Assembly: GCA_022451765.1 (NCBI GenBank)
Contig: JAKUNY010000053.1
Location: 1 to 9,516, forward strand
DNA length: 9,516 bases
Source of the DNA: Candidatus Poseidoniaceae archaeon
GTDB taxonomy: Archaea; Thermoplasmatota; Poseidoniia; Poseidoniales; Poseidoniaceae
Reading direction: 5' to 3'
A model generated the notes under the pieces. The model made no database searches. It worked only from the letters and a program-made list of their open reading frames with translations, and was not told where the DNA came from. Below, one piece after another: positions 1 to 5,810 of the stretch; within the stretch, counting starts at the first letter, position 1; each line of letters starts with the position of its first letter. The position numbers were made by a program, and so were the translations under genes.

Positions 1-2
1 AT

Positions 3-965
3 CTGAGTGAATTTACATCCGATATGACGCCAATTTCACATCTTGAATCGATTCTAGGGCAACCGACCCTCCGAACAATGAATGAATCCAAAGCATTTCT
101 CCTCTCCAACGTGTGTACGCACAGAGGCATGATTCTGTGTCAGGAGAGCAGGGACGGTAAGTCAATTCAATGTCCATACCATGGACGAACGTTTCACCGA
201 GATGGTCGCCTAAAACACATGCCTGGTTTTGCAGATGTTGGTAACTTTCCTGCTCCAAAAACTGACCTCTCCCGACTCAAACTTAGCGAATGGTTTGGAT
301 TTGAATTTGCATCCGTCAATGATGCAGTCGACATTGAAACAATAATGCAGCCAGTTACACAGCGAATGGGTTGGTGGTTGGAAGATTTACACCTAAAGCA
401 TGACCCTTCGAGAAATCGGGAATGGAACATTGATGCAAATTGGATTCTTTATGTTGATAATTACATCGAAGGCTTTCACATTCCATTTGTTCATCCTGAA
501 CTCAACAATGCACTAGCGAGTGATGGATATTCTACGGAATGCTTTGACAATGCAGTCTTACAAATTGGCTTGGCGAGTGACACCGACGATGTTTACTTTG
601 AAATTCCTGAGGGTTCGATTGATGCTGGAAAACGTGTTGCTGCCTACTACTGGTGGCTTTATCCCAATCTGATGATGAACATTTATCCATGGGGTGTTTC
701 AATGAACATCATCATACCTACAAGCGTTAACACAACAACCGTGTTGTTCAGAAGTTATGTCCAAAACCCTGAACTTTTGGACAAGGGTGCTGGATCTCTT
801 CTCGACAAAGTTGAGCTCCAAGACCAATTTGTTGTCGAAGGATGCATGCGTGGTCTTCAATCAAAGCTGTATCAACGTGGGAGATATTCACCTACACATG
901 AGAAAGGCGTACATCAATTTCACATGAATCTAACAAAAGAAAAAAGTTTTGAAAGAGAATCTTAG
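3..965 (+). CDS. Rieske [2Fe-2S] oxygenase alpha subunit, 5' end cut by the window
   Basis: Terminal oxygenase of the ring-hydroxylating/quaternary-amine Rieske family; it would receive electrons from a separate reductase (none in the window) and use a mononuclear iron to oxidise an organic substrate. The frame is open to the left edge, and only about 37 residues precede the Rieske cysteine where the family usually has about 80, so the start lies outside; the ATG at 24 is probably internal. Counting from that ATG, the Rieske ligands are C31, H33, C50 and H53 (CTHRG and CPYHG). The catalytic domain shows N139-W140 and the iron motif E149-G-F-H152-x4-H157, with D267 as likely third ligand. The residue bridging the two metal centres is Glu, not the Asp of naphthalene dioxygenase, as in carnitine and similar amine oxygenases. 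The C-terminal block around 276-300 (GLQSKLY, GRYSP, HEKGVHQFH) is typical. The family call is firm; the substrate is unknown. The TAG stop overlaps the convergent esterase gene by 4 bp. Confidence 0.9.
   Translation: MSEFTSDMTPISHLESILGQPTLRTMNESKAFLLSNVCTHRGMILCQESRDGKSIQCPYHGRTFHRDGRLKHMPGFADVGNFPAPKTDLSRLKLSEWFGFEFASVNDAVDIETIMQPVTQRMGWWLEDLHLKHDPSRNREWNIDANWILYVDNYIEGFHIPFVHPELNNALASDGYSTECFDNAVLQIGLASDTDDVYFEIPEGSIDAGKRVAAYYWWLYPNLMMNIYPWGVSMNIIIPTSVNTTTVLFRSYVQNPELLDKGAGSLLDKVELQDQFVVEGCMRGLQSKLYQRGRYSPTHEKGVHQFHMNLTKEKSFERES
935..945 (-). terminator. Possible oligo-T terminator of the esterase gene
   Basis: On the minus strand the sequence TTTTTTCTTTT lies 17-27 nt beyond the TAA stop of the esterase gene, inside the 3' end of the convergent oxygenase. 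Archaeal polymerases stop at such T-runs without a hairpin. No stem-loop is seen. Based on the T-run alone. Confidence 0.35.
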
Positions 966-2809
966 AATTTGATGTGTTCTTTTTCTGAGTAGTCACTGTA
1001 CTTCTGATCGGTTGGAGGTTTACCTCTCCGAATCATTGCAATGAGGAGGATTGCAACCAAAACAAGGACGAAGATCAATGCAGCAGCCCTCAAATCTTCA
1101 CTTGCTAATGCATTTGACTCTAACTCTTCTTCTGAGCGAAGATCAATGGAGTCGTCGCAACCGTCGGGAATCGAATCTGCATCCAAGTCAACGGAGTCAT
1201 CGGATTCAGGACAGCGATCGAATTCATCCGCCGTACCATCGTTATCTGAATCAATCAGTTCATCGCAACCATCGGGTACACCATCGAGATCCACATCAAT
1301 GGAGTCGTCGTAATTGTTGCAACGGGCTGCATCGTCTGGGACATCATCCCCATCCGAATCGATCAAATCATCGCAACCATCTGGAATCCCATCAAGGTCA
1401 ACATCGATTGCATCATCAAAGTTGTTGCAGAGATCATCTGTATCCGAAACACCATCATTGTCTCGATCGATGAGGTCATCGCAACCATCTGGTATTGCAT
1501 CAAAATCCTGATCGATGGCGTCGTTGAAGAATGGGCAGAGGTCGTCAGCATCGGATACACCATCATTATCGGAATCAAGTTGGCTATCGCTGCAACCGTT
1601 GGTGTAGACGGATTCTCCGACTGGCGTTTGTTGACAGAGGTCGTCGGCATCCATGATTCCATCTTGGTCTTCATCGGTCGTGCTACCTGGGTGACGTTGT
1701 TCTTCACTGCAACCATCGAGGTAAACTTCCGTTGTACCTGGAGTATCTGGACATGCATCCTTATCATCGGTTACTCCATCTGAATCCGAATCAGAAATTG
1801 GGTGGAATAAGTCATCCATTGCAGATGAAATTCGAACGTCCCAACGAGAACCGTGTTCCCTCAAACCTGCCTCGTTGAAATGGATTGTATCGTACCGCCA
1901 TTGCGTGCCGTTTAGGTCATCAGTGTGCGGGCCTGGAAACGTCAAGGGATCATCTGCAATCACCGCATTTTGACCCTCGATTATCCATCCCATCTTAACC
2001 GGATCTCCATTCGGAACAAAACTTACACGAGCCACAATCCAAGGTATCTCATAACCTGCATGTTCTCGACTTCCAAGCACAACCTCTCCAAGCATTCGTG
2101 CATAATCTTCCGCAGCAGTTCCCCCTGCATTGCTTTCTCCTTGATGCCACAAAATGGCTCTTGCTCCGCTCGGCTCAACTGCGTCGAGGGCGTCAGTGAT
2201 ACGGGGGAACAGGTCATTTTGGCTCGGAACCCATCGGTCGACTGGTGTACCACCATAGCCAACTGAGAGGAAACCAATCGGTACATCGTAACGACTAGCA
2301 AGGAGCTCACCAGCACCCGGCCAAGGAGACCCACCGGCTCCTGTGGCAGCAGGTTGTGGGTCGGAACCGAAACGCCCACCGCGGGGGCCCCAAGTGCTCA
2401 CTCGTGAATCTGTTGGCGTTAGAGGAGCGTCTCCCGAATTTGCAGAATTTGATTGACCTGCAACGATGAATACTTCTCCTACACCAACCGGATCGATGGT
2501 TTTTATCGCAAGTGGGTTACTGTTCTGCATGAAACGAAGCTCGAGACGATGCCAACCGGTTGGAACCTCAATCGTGCCGTAGAAATTTGAACTCAATGGT
2601 ACAGCGATAAATTCCCATTCAGATTCAAATCCGGTTTCAAGATCGATGTATCTGCCTTCAATCGAATCGGCTGTGTACTCCGTTGACCCACGTACTGAGA
2701 AAATACCGTTGTTGTCCTCATCACGTTGGACAACTTGATGGTCATCAGGTGATTGCAATGTAACCATTAATTCAGATGGAGTTGGTCCAGAACGGACCAT
2801 AACGGTCAA
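962..2809 (-). CDS. SGNH/SASA-type esterase with thrombospondin type 3 repeats and C-terminal membrane anchor, apparently 5'-truncated
   Basis: Likely carbohydrate O-acetylesterase (sialate O-acetylesterase family, PF03629 type). Numbering from the TTG at 2809 (615 residues): residues 10-110 are a beta-rich lead-in. The SGNH core has GQSN with nucleophile S120, the WHQGESN block at 221-227, and the D307-T-I-H310-F catalytic Asp/His. Residues 338-556 are Asp-rich thrombospondin type 3 calcium-binding repeats with paired cysteines, 574-593 is one hydrophobic helix, followed by RRGK and a short charged tail. This is the layout of an externally displayed enzyme on a stalk, yet there is no signal peptide. 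The start is poorly supported: TTG 2809 and ATG 2800 have no Shine-Dalgarno, and the in-frame sequence upstream back to TGA 2864-2866 still resembles the end of the neighbouring gene. I think this is the C-terminal part of a larger protein whose N-terminal part is the gene at 2906-3688. It may be a non-expressed fragment. The catalytic motifs are intact. Confidence 0.85.
   Translation of the reverse strand: MTVMVRSGPTPSELMVTLQSPDDHQVVQRDEDNNGIFSVRGSTEYTADSIEGRYIDLETGFESEWEFIAVPLSSNFYGTIEVPTGWHRLELRFMQNSNPLAIKTIDPVGVGEVFIVAGQSNSANSGDAPLTPTDSRVSTWGPRGGRFGSDPQPAATGAGGSPWPGAGELLASRYDVPIGFLSVGYGGTPVDRWVPSQNDLFPRITDALDAVEPSGARAILWHQGESNAGGTAAEDYARMLGEVVLGSREHAGYEIPWIVARVSFVPNGDPVKMGWIIEGQNAVIADDPLTFPGPHTDDLNGTQWRYDTIHFNEAGLREHGSRWDVRISSAMDDLFHPISDSDSDGVTDDKDACPDTPGTTEVYLDGCSEEQRHPGSTTDEDQDGIMDADDLCQQTPVGESVYTNGCSDSQLDSDNDGVSDADDLCPFFNDAIDQDFDAIPDGCDDLIDRDNDGVSDTDDLCNNFDDAIDVDLDGIPDGCDDLIDSDGDDVPDDAARCNNYDDSIDVDLDGVPDGCDELIDSDNDGTADEFDRCPESDDSVDLDADSIPDGCDDSIDLRSEEELESNALASEDLRAAALIFVLVLVAILLIAMIRRGKPPTDQKYSDYSEKEHIKF
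980..984 (+). terminator. Possible oligo-T terminator of the Rieske oxygenase gene
   Basis: The plus strand has TTCTTTTTC about 15 nt after the TAG stop of the oxygenase, inside the last codons of the convergent esterase. It is a short run and could be chance. Confidence 0.25.
1142..1579 (-). repeat. Four tandem thrombospondin type 3 units of about 108 bp
   Basis: Within the esterase gene, residues 411-556 form four successive units of 35-39 residues, each built from an Asp-rich calcium loop (DSDNDG or a variant), a Cys, a second Asp-rich loop and the ending IPDGCDD or a close variant. The units are similar at DNA level as well, giving recurring caaccatc/gatcatc-type words on the plus strand. 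Two more divergent units precede them (residues 338-410). Such repeats bind calcium and make a rigid stalk in secreted proteins. They also create long meaningless open frames on the opposite strand. Confidence 0.85.
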
Positions 2810-2841
2810 ACGTTTAAGATCGTATTCTGCTGAATTTGATG
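2801..2841. repeat. Direct repeat copy A at the 5' edge of the esterase gene
   Basis: These 41 bp match 2951-2991 with only four differences (at 2816, 2821, 2828 and 2833), exactly 150 bp away. Read on the minus strand in the esterase frame the copy encodes the SAEYDLKRLTV block, running into the esterase at MVRSG. The similarity continues weakly into EN-G-SSN, with about four residues missing relative to copy B. Confidence 0.9.
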
Positions 2842-2905
2842 ATCCGTTCTCAAATAGAGCTGTTCAAAAGATACTCTCTAACATAGGATCTGATGTGGAT
2901 TCTAT
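2810..2905 (-). pseudogene. Decayed in-frame coding remnant between the two split-gene halves
   Basis: Downstream of the secreted protein's TAA (2906-2908) the same frame continues through 13 codons, meets TGA at 2864-2866, and then reads ALFENGSSNSAEYDLKRLTV directly into the esterase. The last part resembles the secreted protein's own C-terminal block (DENPDWTFASNAAEYNLKRLTV in two pieces, residues 225-246) with a four-residue gap. The first part has no recognised similarity. No Shine-Dalgarno or clear TATA box is seen for the esterase here. I read it as leftover coding sequence rather than a functional spacer. Confidence 0.55.
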
Positions 2906-3688
2906 TTATGCTAATTTTACAGCGTCATACGTAGATTGGGCAGTACCAAAAACGGTCAAACGTTTGAGATTGTATTCGGCTGCATTTGATGCAAAGGTCC
3001 AATCTGGGTTCTCATCAAGGTCAGGATTGCTCCCTATTCCAACTTCGTCTGTATTTGAACTGCCCCAAGCATTGTATGCAAACAAGGTCTGACCAGACTC
3101 ATAATCGTGGATTTGCATACTTCCATAGCCCGCGGAATCAGAATTCCACTGCGCATCCGCAAAATCATAACTTGAATCGTCTCCATTTGGAACGCCCAAG
3201 GAGTTTGAAGTTCCGTAATTTGTCCCCCAAAATTCGATTACACCCGTATCAATAACTCCGAGTGAGGATAGATTCTCGTGATTCGATTGGACCTCGACGT
3301 CTGTCAAGAGTTGATTGTACACAGTTCCAGAGCTGAACGTTGGCACTCCTAACTTATCAGCACGTGTCGTAAGACTTGGAAACGAGACAAAGACCCATGT
3401 TCGGTCCTCATTTGGTTTTTCGAGCTCAAGGTAATACGCAACACGATCGAAGTCGAAATCAATGCTTGAACTGGAGTCAACTGAGTATGGAATTGGTTGA
3501 TTGTTGTACTCCGAATCATCGGGAATATCCAACTGATAGACAATCGTGTAATCTTCTGCACCATTAACGTCGTCGGATACAGATTGTTGGAGGACTGGAA
3601 GGTCGTGAAGCACTTCATCCGCCATTGGCGTCCATGTTGAAATCAGCAGAATGAGAACCAAGGAAACGATGAATCCCCGTCGACTCAT
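2906..3688 (-). CDS. Secreted beta-rich module normally N-terminal to sialate O-acetylesterase-like domains
   Basis: A 260-residue exported protein. Residues 1-22 form a signal peptide (RR, then a FIVSLVLILLIS core); no lipobox. Conserved-looking blocks are VYQLDIP (50-56), PYSVD (67-71), DRVAYYLEL (81-89), GVIEFWGTNY (149-158), GYGSMQIHD (187-195), QTLFAYNAWG (200-209) and DWTFASNAAEYNLKRLTV (229-246). From memory, blocks of this kind occur in environmental proteins, for example from planctomycetes, directly before the SPxDxQVxQR and GQSN regions of SASA esterases, probably as a sugar-binding or structural domain; this needs a database search. Here the module stops at a TAA while the matching esterase lies downstream in the same frame. 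The ATG at 3688 is well supported by the signal peptide and by a TATA box 26 bp upstream. It may be a functional short secreted protein or the N-terminal half of a broken gene. Confidence 0.8.
   Translation of the reverse strand: MSRRGFIVSLVLILLISTWTPMADEVLHDLPVLQQSVSDDVNGAEDYTIVYQLDIPDDSEYNNQPIPYSVDSSSSIDFDFDRVAYYLELEKPNEDRTWVFVSFPSLTTRADKLGVPTFSSGTVYNQLLTDVEVQSNHENLSSLGVIDTGVIEFWGTNYGTSNSLGVPNGDDSSYDFADAQWNSDSAGYGSMQIHDYESGQTLFAYNAWGSSNTDEVGIGSNPDLDENPDWTFASNAAEYNLKRLTVFGTAQSTYDAVKLA
2951..2991. repeat. Direct repeat copy B at the 3' end of the secreted-protein gene
   Basis: Partner of the copy at 2801-2841, about 90% identical over 41 bp. On the minus strand it encodes residues 233-246 of the secreted protein (SNAAEYNLKRLTV). 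After this block the protein has a 14-residue tail unlike the esterase sequence, then TAA. Confidence 0.9.
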
Positions 3689-3710
3689 ATTCTTGGGTGT
3701 TCATCGTGAG

Positions 3711-3717
3711 ATATATA
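3711..3717 (-). promoter_or_regulatory. Archaeal TATA box of the secreted-protein gene (leaderless-type promoter)
   Basis: The minus strand reads GGGTATATATCTC, centred 26 bp upstream of the ATG at 3688. Archaeal transcription starts about 25-27 bp after the TATA centre, which puts the transcript start at or next to the ATG, so the mRNA would be leaderless. This agrees with the lack of a Shine-Dalgarno before the ATG. Confidence 0.6.
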
Positions 3718-3727
3718 CCCATACACG

Positions 3728-3735
3728 ATATTTTA
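3728..3735 (+). promoter_or_regulatory. Possible TATA box of the two-cupin transcript
   Basis: ATATTTTA on the plus strand lies about 55 bp upstream of the first cupin's start. A start site about 26 bp further on would give a leader near 30 nt that contains the purine-rich ribosome site. The palindromic TATATA at 3712-3717 could also serve this direction. Confidence 0.3.
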
Positions 3736-3774
3736 CGAGAAAAACCAATCAGTGTAATCCTACTCGAATCGTGT

Positions 3775-3783
3775 AGGGGAGAG
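3775..3783 (+). promoter_or_regulatory. Ribosome binding site deciding a GTG start
   Basis: AGGGGAGAG stands just before GTG 3786, and an in-frame TAG at 3774-3776 rules out any longer reading. The GTG is therefore the first usable start of the first cupin. Confidence 0.55.
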
Positions 3784-3785
3784 TT

Positions 3786-4145
3786 GTGAATAAAGTAAAT
3801 CTGTCCGAGAAATTTTCTCTTTTTTCAGAACACTGGACACCAAAAATTATTGCAGAATTGAACGATTATCAAATCAAGATTGCTAAGGTAGAGGGTGATT
3901 TTGTATGGCACAATCACTCAGATACGGATGAATTTTTTTTGGTCATTGAAGGAACCTTGTTCATTGAATTCGAATCTGAAACAATGGAATTGAAAACTGG
4001 CGAATTGTGTGTGGTCCCCAAAGGAGTTCAGCACCGTCCTTACGCCAAAGAGGAATGCAGAATCATGCTCATTGAGCCTCGAGGTGTTGTCAACACAGGG
4101 GATGCTGAGAGCGAACTGAGAGCATCAAATGATGTTTGGATTTGA
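3786..4145 (+). CDS. Small single-domain cupin protein
   Basis: A 119-residue cytosolic beta-barrel of the cupin_2 type. Cupin motif 1 runs from G37 to G56 with metal ligands H42, H44 and E49 (WHNH...DE). Motif 2 is G72...P78-x-G80-x2-H83, giving the fourth ligand. All four ligands are present, so it probably binds a divalent metal such as Fe, Mn or Zn. The C-terminal part (IMLIEPRGVVNTGD) is common in small cupins often labelled mannose-6-phosphate isomerase-like, but that label says nothing reliable about the reaction. Length is normal for the family and no signal peptide is present. It starts with GTG, fixed by an upstream in-frame stop and a purine-rich ribosome site. A second, different cupin follows on the same strand, so the two are likely co-transcribed. 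Substrate unknown. Confidence 0.9.
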   Translation: MNKVNLSEKFSLFSEHWTPKIIAELNDYQIKIAKVEGDFVWHNHSDTDEFFLVIEGTLFIEFESETMELKTGELCVVPKGVQHRPYAKEECRIMLIEPRGVVNTGDAESELRASNDVWI

Positions 4146-4183
4146 ACCGAACATCTCATCATATTGGATGCCTTCGGACGTGC

Positions 4184-4546
4184 ATGGTCTTCACCCACGA
4201 CATGGCAGATTGGCTCAGTTTCAACATTGACGAGGATTGGCTCGCTGAAAACATCTCATGGAAGGATTTTGGGACCGGTGTACGTTTGGGCAAACTCAAG
4301 CGTGAGGAAAAAACGTCTTTGGTGTTGTATGAAGCACAATCCGAAGTTGAGGTCGATGCCTTCATGCCACACAGCCATCCTGGCGGAGAATGCTATGGCG
4401 TTCTAGAGGGTGAAGTCTGGGATGAGGATGGAACCTATCCCACAGGATCAATCGTATGGATGGACCCTGAGTCTGCACACACCCCGAAGACGCGTGGGAA
4501 GACATTGATTCTCGTACTGTGGCCTCAAGGTGTTAAATCAGTTTGA
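4184..4546 (+). CDS. ChrR-like cupin domain protein
   Basis: A cytosolic cupin resembling the anti-ECF-sigma ChrR/cupin_7 domain: VRLGKL near the start, then PHSHPGGECYGVLEGEVWDE, TGSIVWMDPESAH and a strand ending ILVLWP. Counted from the ATG at 4184, likely metal ligands are H63, H65, E69 and H99. It lacks the N-terminal zinc-binding anti-sigma domain of true ChrR, so it is a stand-alone sensor or enzyme domain. The start is uncertain. ATG 4184 (120 residues) and ATG 4202 (114 residues, MADW) are both possible and neither has a good ribosome site; the frame can be extended to TTG 4136, overlapping the previous gene, but those residues look non-coding. It lies 38 nt after the first cupin, probably in one transcript. 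Its TGA lies inside a 9-bp overlap with the convergent membrane-protein gene. Confidence 0.8.
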   Translation: MVFTHDMADWLSFNIDEDWLAENISWKDFGTGVRLGKLKREEKTSLVLYEAQSEVEVDAFMPHSHPGGECYGVLEGEVWDEDGTYPTGSIVWMDPESAHTPKTRGKTLILVLWPQGVKSV

Positions 4547-4831
4547 TTCCAAATCGTACTCTCCACTGATGAGCATTCCATCGAAAAGGAATGGGCCTGC
4601 TGGAACGACTGCAGCAATGAAGCCATGAATCAATGCTGTCATGTTCCAATGACGACCGACTCCAACAAACAGCAATGCAATGAATGCGACGAACAATCCT
4701 CCATGGACGGCACCGACGATTGAGACCAATTCTGGCTCGCCACCAATATATTTGACAGGCATGGCAACTGCGAACAGAAACAAGGCTGAGAACCCCTCGA
4801 GGTAACTAACCAATGAGACGAGTTGTTTCAT
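4538..4831 (-). CDS. DUF3817-family small membrane protein
   Basis: A 97-residue integral membrane protein with three or four hydrophobic segments (about 5-25, 36-58 and 63-83). It has the marks of the DUF3817 family: E12 in the first helix, the MPVKY motif (24-28), G40-x2-HG (43-44) and a Pro in the last helix with a following F/Asp (77-84). Family function is unknown; members of about 100 residues are widespread in bacteria and archaea. Its ATG overlaps the TGA of the ABC ATPase gene as ATGA (4828-4831), so translation is probably coupled and it is the last gene seen in the transporter operon. Convergent with the second cupin, overlapping by 9 bp. Confidence 0.85.
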   Translation of the reverse strand: MKQLVSLVSYLEGFSALFLFAVAMPVKYIGGEPELVSIVGAVHGGLFVAFIALLFVGVGRHWNMTALIHGFIAAVVPAGPFLFDGMLISGEYDLESN

Positions 4832-5808
4832 GATTCAACTTCCACCATCGGTCTACTTGAACCGCACGAGGGGCATTCTTGGTCGTCGCTGTCACCGTAA
4901 TCGTACTTGCAGGCGGGACATACCGAAGCGAGTTCCATCTTGCCCATGGACTCAACAGCGTCGCCTTGAAGGGACAAGTATCCGCTGGCAACGTTTCCGA
5001 CAGTGTATCGCCCTGCTCCACCAAGCCTTACCAAGAGATCGGGAGGAAACGTTACTGTCCCCGTCTCATCGATGATGAGTTCTCGATCCTTGCTCAGATC
5101 TTCAACATCGATGGATTCCCCATGCTCTGCAACAAAACGACCGTCCCTCAACTCGAGGGATCGATTGGCAAAGGAAGCAACTTCCTTTGAGTGTGTGACA
5201 ATCAAGAAAGACACACCGTCGTTCTCATGCAAGTCTTTGAACAGTGCAAGGACTTCACGGCTTGTCACAGGATCCAAGGCTCCTGTTGGTTCATCTGCAA
5301 GAATCAATCGAGGTCGGGTGATGAGCGCACGAGCAATCGCTACGCGTTGTTGTTCTCCACCGCTCAGCATCGATGGAAGTGCTCGAATTCGATGACCCAT
5401 ACCCAGCCTCTCAAGCATTGCATCGGCTTTGGCGAGTGCTTTTCTGGAAGAGACACCTTGATGTCGGAGTGGTTGTGCAACATTGTCCCGAGCATTCAAA
5501 TCGGGGAGGAGGTTTCCTTCTTGGAAGATGAAAGAAACGGTCTTCTGTCGAAGCTCTACCAATTCCCGTCCTTTCAAACGGGTCATATTTTTCCCAGCGA
5601 GACTGACTGATCCTGCACTTGGTTTCATGAGTCCCCCAAGACACTTCATCAGCGTCGATTTACCTGATCCAGAGGGACCAACAACGGCGATTGCTTCACC
5701 GGCTTTCATGTTGATGTGCAAACCTCTGAGCGCGACAACGTTTCCATCCTCAGCCTTCGATTCATACACATGATACAGTCCATCAGATTCCAGAATGGTT
5801 TCGCTCAC
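4828..5808 (-). CDS. LolD/MacB-type ABC transporter ATPase with C-terminal zinc-ribbon extension
   Basis: A 326-residue cytosolic ATPase that should power the FtsX-type permease encoded just upstream. Motifs: Walker A GPSGSGKST (44-52), Q-loop Q96, signature LSGGEQQ (148-154), Walker B LILADE (168-173), D-loop GALD (176-179), switch H206. All are intact. LolD/MacB ATPases normally end near residue 225-235. Here about 85 residues follow: a small beta-rich stretch (243-282, LIIDETGTVTFP...) and a zinc ribbon with C297, C300, C312 and C315 (C-x2-C-x11-C-x2-C). The extension may be regulatory or dock another protein; this is inference. I chose GTG 5808 because GGGGGAG lies 5 nt before it. GTG 5814 is the alternative and would give a GTGA overlap with the permease stop. 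The frame remains open up to 5928 inside the permease gene, but that part is not coding-like. The stop overlaps the next gene. Confidence 0.93.
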   Translation of the reverse strand: MSETILESDGLYHVYESKAEDGNVVALRGLHINMKAGEAIAVVGPSGSGKSTLMKCLGGLMKPSAGSVSLAGKNMTRLKGRELVELRQKTVSFIFQEGNLLPDLNARDNVAQPLRHQGVSSRKALAKADAMLERLGMGHRIRALPSMLSGGEQQRVAIARALITRPRLILADEPTGALDPVTSREVLALFKDLHENDGVSFLIVTHSKEVASFANRSLELRDGRFVAEHGESIDVEDLSKDRELIIDETGTVTFPPDLLVRLGGAGRYTVGNVASGYLSLQGDAVESMGKMELASVCPACKYDYGDSDDQECPSCGSSRPMVEVES

Positions 5809-5810
5809 CT

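Noticed and set aside
1041..1511. Overlapping Ser- or His-rich open frames on the plus strand
   Set aside because: They are the antisense of the Asp-rich thrombospondin repeats; low complexity keeps all frames open and no domain is recognisable.
1142..1579. Regularly spaced repeats as a possible CRISPR array
   Set aside because: The period is about 108 bp, the units are coding and diverged, and there are no unique spacers between identical repeats.
2842..2950. The 109 bp between the direct repeats as a small mobile element
   Set aside because: No inverted ends or transposase are seen, and part of it resembles the neighbouring coding block, so partial duplication or recombination explains it better.
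2895..3092. A 65-codon plus-strand frame over the end of the secreted-protein gene
   Set aside because: It lies antisense to conserved blocks and has no start signal of its own.
4136..4183. TTG-started extension of the second cupin overlapping the first
   Set aside because: The added residues do not look like protein of this family, and ATG codons at 4184 and 4202 are more plausible.
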